Shown: positions 17,481 to 26,260 of the stretch, piece by piece
How the letters are laid out: each line of letters starts with the position of its first letter
Numbering within the stretch: position 1 is the stretch's first letter
Assembly: GCA_009731375.1 (NCBI GenBank)
Contig: BJOX01000112.1
Location: 905,551-931,810, forward strand
Source: Paulinella micropora
Taxonomy: Eukaryota > Cercozoa > Imbricatea > Euglyphida
Length of the DNA: 26,260 nucleotides
Reading direction: 5' to 3'
Made by a program: the position numbers and the translations under genes
The notes under the pieces: model-generated
What the model was told of the DNA's origin: nothing
What the model saw: only the letters and a program-made list of their open reading frames with translations
The model's database searches: none

Positions 17481-17742
17481 TACTGGAGTGAGTAAAAAGT
17501 TGAGCATTCGAGCAAAGAGGTGGGTTGACAAAAAAGGAAGTAGTCGGGCAGTAGATGGACAAAAAAGGCAGTGATGAGGCAGTAGATGGGTAAAAAAAGG
17601 CAATATTTGAGAATGTTCGGCAGTAGATGGGTACAAAAAGGCAGTAAATGGTAAAAAGGCAGTAGTCGGGCAGTAGATGGACAAAACAGGCAGTAGATAG
17701 GCAGTAGTTGGGGTCAAAAAGGCAATTGTATACGTTGAGTGA
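17481..17742 (-). repeat. GGCAGTAG minisatellite family, locus 3
   Basis: After a short spacer (17481-17525), diverged units of about 20 bp (GGCAGTAGATGG plus ACAAAAAA-like) repeat to about 17736. Several carry insertions such as CAATATTTGAGAATGTTC. Confidence 0.82.
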
Positions 17743-17828
17743 TATATGTATGTATGTATGTATGTATTTATGTATGTATGTATGTATGTATGTATGTATG
17801 TATGTATGTGTATGTATGTGTGTATGTA
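17743..17828. repeat. GTAT array
   Basis: This is GTAT repeat with one TTTA interruption. It joins directly to the head segment of the next minisatellite element. Confidence 0.95.
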
Positions 17829-18201
17829 TAGGCCATACCTCACAAGGGAAGCCAAGGATGAGTTGCAGGCAGTAGATGGACAAAAAAGGCAGTAGATGGA
17901 CAAAAAAGGCAGTAGATGGACTAAAAAGGCAGTAGATGGACAAAAAAGGCAGTAGATGGACAAAAAGGCAGTAGTTGGGGTCAAAAAGGAATAGTGTACG
18001 TTGAGAGTGGTAGGCCATACCTCACAAGGGAAGGCAAGGATAAGTATGCAGGCCAACATTGAGATATAATGATGAAAAATCCACCTATATGTATATATAT
18101 ATACACACATATATATACATACATACATATACATATACAAGGGAAACCAAGGATGAGTATGCAGGCCAACATTGAGATATAATGATGAAAAATCCACCTA
18201 T
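17829..18201 (-). repeat. GGCAGTAG family, locus 4, with three copies of its head unit
   Basis: Head unit copies lie at 17829-17870, 18010-18088 and 18138-18201. They share ACAAGGGAA(G/A)(C/G)CAAGGAT. The last two also share GCAGGCCAACATTGAGATAT and AATGATGAAAAATCCACC. Between the first and second are six or seven regular units of GGCAGTAGATGGACAAAAAA (about 17867-17990). Between the second and third is a TA/CATA microsatellite. The third head lacks the left part found in the others, which is replaced by CATATA repeat. Confidence 0.85.
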
Positions 18202-18311
18202 ATATATATCTATATATATATATTTATATATATATATATATTATGTATATGAAAATGTATATGTACATGTACATGAACATGTACATGTACATGTACATGT
18301 ACATTTACATG

Positions 18312-18342
<31 letters not shown>

Positions 18343-18350
18343 GCATATAA

Positions 18351-18382
<32 letters not shown>

Positions 18383-18521
18383 GTACATATGCATATGCAT
18401 AAACATATGCATATACATGTACATATGCATATGCATAAACATATGCATATACATATACATACACATGTACATATACATGTACATGAACATGTACATGTAC
18501 ATGTACATGTACATGTACATG

Positions 18522-18566
<45 letters not shown>

Positions 18567-18568
18567 GC

Positions 18569-18626
<58 letters not shown>

Positions 18627-18638
18627 CTATACATATGC

Positions 18639-18706
<68 letters not shown>

Positions 18707-18822
18707 GATATGTTACATACACATATACATACACATACACATACACATATACATATACATATACACATGCATATGCACACATATACATATACATATACAT
18801 ATGCATATGCATATATGCATAT

Positions 18823-18905
<83 letters not shown>

Positions 18906-18916
18906 TATATACATAT

Positions 18917-18968
<52 letters not shown>

Positions 18969-18990
18969 GTTACATATACATATACATATG

Positions 18991-19053
<63 letters not shown>

Positions 19054-19070
19054 GTTACATATACATATAC

Positions 19071-19101
<31 letters not shown>

Positions 19102-19329
19102 TATACATACACATATACATATGCATATGCACACACATATACATATGTATATGTATGGGTATATGTATATGTATATGTATATGTAATATGTAATATGTAA
19201 TATGTATATGTATATGTGTATGTATATATATGTATATGTATATGTATGTGTATGTGTATATGTATGTGTATATGTATATGTATATGTATGTATATGTATA
19301 TGTATATGTGTATATGGTATATGTGTATG

Positions 19330-19386
<57 letters not shown>

Positions 19387-19441
19387 ATATGTAATATGTA
19401 TATGTATATGTAATATGTATATGTTATATGTATATGTATAC

Positions 19442-19513
<72 letters not shown>

Positions 19514-19625
19514 TATATGTATATGTATATGTATATGGTATATGTATATGGTATATGTATATGGTATATGTATATGGTATATGTATATGGTATATATATA
19601 TATGTATATGGTATATGTATATGGC

Positions 19626-19702
<77 letters not shown>

Positions 19703-20201
19703 CACATGTATATGTTTACATATTTGTATACGTACACGCATACGTATACGTATATACGTATAATATGTAATATGTTTATGTAATATGTATATGTAATATG
19801 TATATGTAATATGTATATGTAATATGTATATGTAATATGTATATGTAATATGTATATGTAATGTGTATATGTAATATGTATGTGTAATATGTATATGTAA
19901 TATGTATAATACATACATACATACATAGACGTAGACGTAGACGTAGACGTAGACGTCGTATAGGTATATACGTATATACGTATATGTATACGTATACGTA
20001 TACGTATGTGTATACGTAGACGTATGCGTATGCGTATACGTATACGTAATACGTATACGTAATACGTATATGTAATACGTATACGTAATACGTATACGTA
20101 TACGTATACGTTAACGTATATGTATATGTATGTATATATATATATATATTATATACATATATACATATTATACATACATATATATATATATAATGTGTGC
20201 G

Positions 20202-20233
<32 letters not shown>

Positions 20234-20249
20234 CATATATATACACATG

Positions 20250-20347
<98 letters not shown>

Positions 20348-20348
20348 G

Positions 20349-20379
<31 letters not shown>

Positions 20380-20510
20380 TCATATACGTAGGCATAGACG
20401 TAGAAATAGACATAGACATAGACATAGACAAAGACATAGACATAGACATAGACATGGACAAAGACATAGACATAGACATAGACATAGACATAGACATAGA
20501 CATATACCAA
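18202..20510. repeat. CATATA hexanucleotide block with a central inversion
   Basis: After TA-rich sequence, CATATA/TACATG repeats fill about 18246-19140. They switch to the reverse complement TATATG from about 19141 to 19910, with the symmetry point near 19144 (ACATATGT). Then come ACGTAG and TACGTA units (19925-20115), TA repeat, a second CATATA run (about 20243-20390) and CATAGA units (about 20395-20505). Nearly every step alternates pyrimidine and purine. No gene is seen, and the long open frames are low complexity. Confidence 0.97.
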
Positions 20511-20590
20511 GTGTTGATATTGGAGCCGTTGACGTTCAAAATGTTTTCCCTCTGAAAAAAAAAAAAAACAAAAAAAAAAAGATAATAATG

Positions 20591-20676
<86 letters not shown>

Positions 20677-20695
20677 TGTAAGCAACTCTAGTAGT

Positions 20696-20765
<70 letters not shown>

Positions 20766-20780
20766 GTAGTGAATTAGCCA
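20511..20780. repeat. Spacer, A-rich run, ATA/ATT palindrome, TA and GA repeats
   Basis: A spacer containing TTGGAGCCGTTGACGTTC (to 20553) is followed by an A-rich run (20554-20580). An AAT array then inverts to ATT near 20620 (20583-20674), and a short spacer, TA repeat (20695-20734) and GA repeat (20735-20766) follow. Confidence 0.93.
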
Positions 20781-20859
20781 TAGTTGTCGTTGTTGTTACT
20801 GTCGTTGGTACTGTTCTTGTTACTGTCATTATGACCGTCATTGTTAATGTCATGGGTAC

Positions 20860-20893
<34 letters not shown>

Positions 20894-20967
20894 GTTGTTG
20901 CTGCTGCTGCTGTTGTTGTTGTTGCTGCTGCTGCTGCTGTTGATGTTGTTGTTGCTGCTCCTGCTGC

Positions 20968-21026
<59 letters not shown>

Positions 21027-21057
21027 TTGTTGCTGTTGCTGCTGCTGCTGCTGCTGC

Positions 21058-21151
<94 letters not shown>

Positions 21152-22216
21152 NNNNNNNNNNNNNNNNNNNNNNNNNNNNNNNNNNNNNNNNNNNNNNNNN
21201 NNNNNNNNNNNNNNNNNNNNNNNNNNNNNNNNNNNNNNNNNNNNNNNNNNNNNNNNNNNNNNNNNNNNNNNNNNNNNNNNNNNNNNNNNNNNNNNNNNNN
21301 NNNNNNNNNNNNNNNNNNNNNNNNNNNNNNNNNNNNNNNNNNNNNNNNNNNNNNNNNNNNNNNNNNNNNNNNNNNNNNNNNNNNNNNNNNNNNNNNNNNN
21401 NNNNNNNNNNNNNNNNNNNNNNNNNNNNNNNNNNNNNNNNNNNNNNNNNNNNNNNNNNNNNNNNNNNNNNNNNNNNNNNNNNNNNNNNNNNNNNNNNNNN
21501 NNNNNNNNNNNNNNNNNNNNNNNNNNNNNNNNNNNNNNNNNNNNNNNNNNNNNNNNNNNNNNNNNNNNNNNNNNNNNNNNNNNNNNNNNNNNNNNNNNNN
21601 NNNNNNNNNNNNNNNNNNNNNNNNNNNNNNNNNNNNNNNNNNNNNNNNNNNNNNNNNNNNNNNNNNNNNNNNNNNNNNNNNNNNNNNNNNNNNNNNNNNN
21701 NNNNNNNNNNNNNNNNNNNNNNNNNNNNNNNNNNNNNNNNNNNNNNNNNNNNNNNNNNNNNNNNNNNNNNNNNNNNNNNNNNNNNNNNNNNNNNNNNNNN
21801 NNNNNNNNNNNNNNNNNNNNNNNNNNNNNNNNNNNNNNNNNNNNNNNNNNNNNNNNNNNNNNNNNNNNNNNNNNNNNNNNNNNNNNNNNNNNNNNNNNNN
21901 NNNNNNNNNNNNNNNNNNNNNNNNNNNNNNNNNNNNNNNNNNNNNNNNNNNNNNNNNNNNNNNNNNNNNNNNNNNNNNNNNNNNNNNNNNNNNNNNNNNN
22001 NNNNNNNNNNNNNNNNNNNNNNNNNNNNNNNNNNNNNNNNNNNNNNNNNNNNNNNNNNNNNNNNNNNNNNNNNNNNNNNNNNNNNNNNNNNNNNNNNNNN
22101 NNNNNNNNNNNNNNNNNNNNNNNNNNNNNNNNNNNNNNTGTTGTTGTTGTTGTTGCTGTTGTTGTTGTTGTTGTTGCTGCTGCTGCTGCTGCTGCTGTTG
22201 TTGTTGTTGTTGTTAC

Positions 22217-22250
<34 letters not shown>

Positions 22251-22398
22251 GCTGCTGCTGCTGCTGTTGATGATATTGTTGTTGCTGCTGCTGCTGATGT
22301 TGTTGTTGTTGCTGTTGTTGTTGTTGTTGTTGGTTGTTGTTGGTTGTTGTTATTGTTGTTGTTATTGTTGTTGTTATTGTTGTTGTTGTTCGTAATGC

Positions 22399-22430
<32 letters not shown>

Positions 22431-22538
22431 CTGCTGTTGATGATGTTGTTGCTGCTGCTGCTGCTGATGTTGTTGTTGTTGCTGTTGTTGTTGGTTGTCG
22501 GTTGTTGGTTGTTGTTGTTGTTGTTGTTGTTGTTGTTA
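20781..22538. repeat. GTT/GCT trinucleotide array with a 987-N gap
   Basis: GTT repeats with GCT blocks and some GTC, GAT and GGTT variants lie on both sides of N at 21152-22138. Depending on frame the array reads poly-Leu, poly-Val/Ala or poly-Cys on the plus strand and poly-Asn/Gln, Thr/Ala or Ser on the minus strand. That all frames are open argues against real coding. The gap is most likely unresolved GTT repeat. Confidence 0.96.
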
Positions 22539-22630
22539 CTGTTCCCCATACTTACCAGGGAACAGCTCAAGTAGCAGTAGATCAGCGATAACTGATGAAC
22601 CGCCTTGAGAATGGGGTTGGATACTATGAA
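22539..22630. repeat. Module with TACCAGGGAACAGCTCAAGT, copy 1 (compact)
   Basis: This block of about 80 bp runs from GTTCCCCATACTTACCAGGG to ATGGGGTTGGATAC, between GTT arrays. It recurs at 23088-23170. The preceding GTAATGCTGCTGCTG (22391) also recurs at 22806, so a segment of several hundred bp has been duplicated. Confidence 0.85.
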
Positions 22631-23087
<457 letters not shown>

Positions 23088-23260
23088 TCTCTTACCAGGG
23101 AACAGCTCAAGTAGTAGTAGATCAGCCATAACTGATGAACCGCTTTGAGGATGGGATTAAATACAATAAACAATTGTATAACCGGAAAAAGAACAAAGGG
23201 CCTATGCGATATATGAAGTTTACGTGTTGTGTATGCATGTATTAGATAGATAGACAGATA
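23088..23260. repeat. Module copy 2 and spacer up to the retrotransposon
   Basis: 23088-23170 repeats the 22539-22625 module with a few substitutions. A non-repetitive spacer follows (about 23165-23242, containing AACCGGAAAAAGAACAAAGG), then a short GATA/GACA run (23243-23260). That run is the TATC tail of the retrotransposon on the minus strand. The flank beyond the tail is not GATA repeat. Confidence 0.82.
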
Positions 23261-23492
23261 GATGAGATGTCGCAAAGGAATGTAGTCCTTGCAAAGGAAC
23301 GCAGTTTCACATCAAACAATAATTTGTGTACTGTGCATGTGTCCGGGATGGGAATCACGGGTAGACTGTGTTCTGGAAAAAGAAGAGGAGGAAGGACGTT
23401 GAAGAAAAAGGCAATCTAGGAATGGAGAGTGGGAGGATAAGGAAGAAGAGAAAGAAAAGGAAGCCGTTAGTCCAAGTGTTTTGAGCACCGTA

Positions 23493-23560
23493 AGCTTGCG
23501 CAAGCTACAATGATGACATTGTATGAGGCCTAAACCCCCGCAGGGACCTAGCCCGGGCTA
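23493..23560 (-). promoter_or_regulatory. Palindrome cluster in the 3' UTR of the long retrotransposon copy
   Basis: AGCTTGCGCAAGCT (23493-23506), ACAATGATGACATTGT (23507-23522) and TAGCCCGGGCTA (23549-23560) lie just downstream of the stop codon. They occur once here and three times in the truncated copy. A role as the RNA structure recognised by the element's own protein is plausible by analogy with R2 but unproven. Confidence 0.5.
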
Positions 23561-23575
23561 TGCAACACTGGACGG

Positions 23576-26260
23576 CTATGATGGAATGCAGTCACCAATA
23601 CGGACTAGAGGAAGATTAGTCCAATTTTTGACTGCACAGGAGCGATAAATCGCAAAAGAGCAACGAGCTACGCAGGAGGATAGCTTGAAGCAAAGGGATT
23701 TGGATTGGGGATGGGAAAAACCCAAGGCGCGGAAACATCGATGAACAGAGAACGATACCATGCCGCGAGCCCCGCATTCGATTGGTCGAAGGTGGCAGGT
23801 CCATCCGTTGTCCTCGATTTGAGATTTGAGCTTGTTGTATCGGTTGGTCTTGTAGGCTCGTGCGTCAAGGATGTTTTCCTCGACCGGGCACGTTAGCTCG
23901 ATCAGAATACATATCTTGGTAGACAGTGACCAGACAACGATATCGGGGCGGAGGTCAGTGACACAAATGTGGACAGGAAAGGCTTGCTCAGAACCGGTGT
24001 ATTGGGTTTGGAGTTGCCAATCGTTTGCAGTGTCAAGCAGGGATGGTCGATGAAATGACTGTCTCTTAGGCTTCTGCTCGCCCTCTTTCACAAACATAGA
24101 CTTTGATTCATTTTGGTCTATAGGGGAGCGTTTGTTATGGCTCTCGATGTGTTTTTGAAGGGGAGCTTCAATAGTGCAGAGCACAGAGTCATGACGCCAG
24201 GTATAGCGGCCTTGTTTGAGGGCAACATGGCAACCGGAGAGGATGTGGCATAGATGTGCTTGACCAGAACAGAGGGCACACTTGTTGTTGGGAATGATTC
24301 CCCACAGACGTCTAAGGTCGGGGGTAATAACCGAGTTTGTGCTTGCGTTGATGACCCAAGAGATTAAACGGGGATTACGGGTTCCGATGAGGCGAGCCCA
24401 GGAGAGGTCGAAGGGGCATGCGTCTTCAAAACGAAGGAAGCACCCTTGCATGGCTTTGTCCATGTCATGCACTGTGGTTGTCTCAAGTATTGTCTCAGCA
24501 GCTAATTCTAAAACCCTGTCTTTGCGGTCTGTGATGGAATGTTCTTTTGGGTAGCGACCATGGCCAAGTCCGAGATGATCGGATTGGCCTCGATGTTTGA
24601 ATTCAAAATCAACTTGTGCCTCAAGCTTTTCGAGCACAGGCTCTGGTTTCCAGATAGTTCGAAATGTTTCGTGTTTCGTCAGGTTCATCGCATAAATGGA
24701 CGAGAGGTGTTTATCTGGGCAGTACTTCAGCATTTGAGCACGGTTGATTTGAAGTCGCTGGTAAAAAGAGACGATGGATTGGAGCTGTAGACCGAATTTC
24801 GAGCGTGGGCGGTAAAGGCAAGAGACCAGAGCTCTTTTGTAGATATTGGCCCATTTTTTGAGGAAGCGGGTCGCAATTTTCTCAAGGGTTTTGGCGAAAG
24901 ATAAGCAGAGGTCATAAATGAGAAATGGCCAGGCAAGTGACTGGACAGCGTAGTGCTGGTATAGCCAAAATTTCATAAAGCCATTGATCGAGCAGCTATC
25001 GATGGCTTGCATAGAAAGAATGAACTTCTTTTGGATTGCTGCACGTTGTTCGTTTTCGCTGAGGTCATGGTAGACAATCCATCCGAGGTCTTTGAAAGGC
25101 TTGTCAGCGATGAAGTCAATCGGTTTGCCAGTAATAGTAAGGGCGGGGTCGAAGGGTGGGAACGAGATCGGCAATAATCGTTTGAGACCCTTATAGTCGT
25201 CGGCTTTAGTCCAGTATTTGAAAGCAAGGCTTTTGCATTTGGGCGGTTTCGCGGCCATTGTTCTGGACCATGACAGAAATTTGTCAATCATGTTGATGGA
25301 CGATTGACAGTGTTTCGGGGATCGGCAGTGTAGTTTGAGGTCGTCAGCATAAGCAGCTTCGTGCACGATGACTTCATCTGTTGAGGTCTTATGCTTGAAA
25401 TGATAACCGTTGTTTTTGGTCAAGGATGATAGGAGGTCAAGGAGTAGGTTGAAAACTATGTTGAAAAGGAGAGGAGAAATGCAGCATCCTTGAAAAACGC
25501 CAACAGCAAAAACAAAGGGTTCTGATGACCAATCTTTCCCTTCGATTGTGGCTACTAAGAGTTCGTAGTATAAAAAGATTATGCGAGCAAACATAGGGGG
25601 CACGTGGTACCACCAGAGAGCGAACTGGATCAAGTTGTGGTTTACGCTTCCAAAAGCGTTTTGTAGGTCAATCCATGCTATGACCAGTTGGCGATAGTGA
25701 TCTTTTGCATTTCTGATGGTAGCTTTTGTAGTAGCAATGTGCTCGGGGCATCCTGCAACGTTACGGAGGAAACCTTTTTGTTTTGCTCTGTCAAAGTACT
25801 TGTTATCTAGCAAAAAACTCTCTAGGCGTTTTGACCACAAAGAGAAAAATACCTTACCCGAGCAGCTTGTCAGAGCAATCGGACGATAGTTTGAGGCCTG
25901 AAGTGGATCGCCGTCCTTATGAAGGAGGGAGATAGCAGCTTGGGCCCAGCTATTAGCTACATCCGTTGTCCAACACTTGACAATGAGTTTGTGTAAGAAA
26001 AGTAAAGCGGTGGGAAGTCTCTTGTAAACAAGGTAGCTAATACCATCTCTGCCAGGGGCTGCACCATTACGCTTGGCAAACACAGATCTTTTGGTTTCCA
26101 AGAAGGACGGTGGCTTGAGGTCAAAGGGGACCGTTGGTAGAGGCGGGCGATTCATTTCAGGTAAGGGCACGTAGGTTTGTTCACGATTAGCGTCTTTGTA
26201 TAGGTTGGGAAAGTAGGAGTCACAGTTTTCTTTGGATAGGGAGGAAGTGGTTTGGGTTGA
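23576..26260 (-). CDS. Non-LTR retrotransposon polyprotein: reverse transcriptase and restriction-like endonuclease, N-terminus outside window
   Basis: The frame is open for 894 codons from the window edge to a TAG stop. Counting from the edge, reverse transcriptase motifs are APGRDGI (68-74), NYRPIALTS (124-132), motif A IDLQNAF with the catalytic Asp at 198, motif B FQGCCISP (256-263), catalytic YADD (304-307) and motif E-like DLGW (391-394). A long linker (thumb region) follows. The C-terminal part has Cys661-x2-Cys664-x7-His672-x4-Cys677, then GRYTWRHD. The endonuclease core is Arg-Pro-Asp (771-773) with Glu788 in LIELTCP and basic residues around RYNKLK. In this family the endonuclease nicks the target and the reverse transcriptase copies the RNA from that nick. 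The real start, and the zinc-finger and Myb-like DNA-binding domains expected upstream, are not visible. No frameshift or internal stop is seen, so it may be active. Confidence 0.95.
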   Translation of the reverse strand, partial: STQTTSSLSKENCDSYFPNLYKDANREQTYVPLPEMNRPPLPTVPFDLKPPSFLETKRSVFAKRNGAAPGRDGISYLVYKRLPTALLFLHKLIVKCWTTDVANSWAQAAISLLHKDGDPLQASNYRPIALTSCSGKVFFSLWSKRLESFLLDNKYFDRAKQKGFLRNVAGCPEHIATTKATIRNAKDHYRQLVIAWIDLQNAFGSVNHNLIQFALWWYHVPPMFARIIFLYYELLVATIEGKDWSSEPFVFAVGVFQGCCISPLLFNIVFNLLLDLLSSLTKNNGYHFKHKTSTDEVIVHEAAYADDLKLHCRSPKHCQSSINMIDKFLSWSRTMAAKPPKCKSLAFKYWTKADDYKGLKRLLPISFPPFDPALTITGKPIDFIADKPFKDLGWIVYHDLSENEQRAAIQKKFILSMQAIDSCSINGFMKFWLYQHYAVQSLAWPFLIYDLCLSFAKTLEKIATRFLKKWANIYKRALVSCLYRPRSKFGLQLQSIVSFYQRLQINRAQMLKYCPDKHLSSIYAMNLTKHETFRTIWKPEPVLEKLEAQVDFEFKHRGQSDHLGLGHGRYPKEHSITDRKDRVLELAAETILETTTVHDMDKAMQGCFLRFEDACPFDLSWARLIGTRNPRLISWVINASTNSVITPDLRRLWGIIPNNKCALCSGQAHLCHILSGCHVALKQGRYTWRHDSVLCTIEAPLQKHIESHNKRSPIDQNESKSMFVKEGEQKPKRQSFHRPSLLDTANDWQLQTQYTGSEQAFPVHICVTDLRPDIVVWSLSTKICILIELTCPVEENILDARAYKTNRYNKLKSQIEDNGWTCHLRPIECGARGMVSFSVHRCFRALGFSHPQSKSLCFKLSSCVARCSFAIYRSCAVKNWTNLPLVRIGDCIPS

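Larger units (their letters stand above)
23261..26260 (-). mobile_element. RLE-type non-LTR retrotransposon, long copy, runs off the window
   Basis: The minus-strand element ends at 23261 with CGACATCTCATC and a short TATC-type tail. It has a 3' UTR of about 315 bp and an open frame reaching the right edge. The 5' UTR and N-terminal domains lie outside the window. There are no LTRs, no integrase and no apurinic endonuclease. Domain order is reverse transcriptase, then CCHC, then restriction-like endonuclease, as in the R2/R4/NeSL/Hero/CRE group. I cannot decide the clade by eye. The intact frame and near-identity to the truncated copy point to recent activity. Confidence 0.95.

Noticed and set aside
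20841-22574. Poly-Leu, poly-Val/Ala, poly-Cys (plus) and poly-Asn/Gln/Thr (minus) frames across the GTT/GCT array
   Set aside because: All frames on both strands are open because the sequence is trinucleotide repeat, and most of the length is N. There is no flanking conserved coding sequence.
24282-24554. Plus-strand frames of 60-90 codons opposite the retrotransposon coding region (also at 10763-11035)
   Set aside because: They are antisense shadows of the long minus-strand frame, appear in both copies only because the DNA is duplicated, and resemble no protein I know.

Overview
The window looks like a piece of a metazoan nuclear genome assembly, probably from an aquatic invertebrate. That lineage guess is an inference from three things: overwhelming tetranucleotide GATA/TATC arrays, a non-LTR retrotransposon with a restriction-like endonuclease (RLE), and a tRNA-derived SINE. 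I recognise no host protein-coding gene, rRNA or functional tRNA. About four fifths of the window is simple-sequence repeat (SSR), minisatellite, or short repeated modules embedded in SSR. Seven runs of N interrupt it (1263-2220, 2727-2795, 3635-3644, 15452-15461, 17025-17462, 21152-22138, 22997-23006).

Layout. 1-8729 is a composite of GATA/GGTA/TATC, GA, GAT, CATA, GTAT and CAAA arrays. These carry families of 25-90 bp modules and three partial copies of an unidentified repeat, here called element A. 8730-11465 is a 5'-truncated minus-strand copy of an RLE retrotransposon whose 3' UTR carries a 506-bp tandem repeat. It sits inside an array built of GATA repeats and a 45-bp module (M45). 11466-15068 holds more M45/GATA array, a GC-rich double-hairpin element, TATC arrays, mixed SSR and a 20-bp-unit minisatellite. 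15069-16091 holds two copies of a tRNA-derived SINE on the minus strand within AAT arrays. 16092-18201 holds further modules, the second double-hairpin element and more of the minisatellite family. 18202-20510 is a large CATATA/TATATG hexanucleotide block that inverts near 19144. 20581-22538 is ATA/ATT and then GTT/GCT trinucleotide array around a long gap. 22539-23175 holds a duplicated module. 23261-26260 is a second, much longer minus-strand copy of the retrotransposon. Its reading frame is open for 894 codons to the window edge and includes the reverse transcriptase, a CCHC zinc motif and the RLE domain.

The only functional biology visible is retrotransposition. The two LINE copies are nearly identical where they overlap. 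They differ mainly by exactly 1012 bp (two 506-bp units) of 3' UTR. Their 3' end is the motif CGACATCTCATC followed by TATC repeats, and element A ends in almost the same motif plus TATC repeats. This suggests an autonomous/non-autonomous pair sharing a 3' recognition end, and it offers a mechanism by which retrotransposition could seed the GATA/TATC arrays that dominate the window. That link is an inference.
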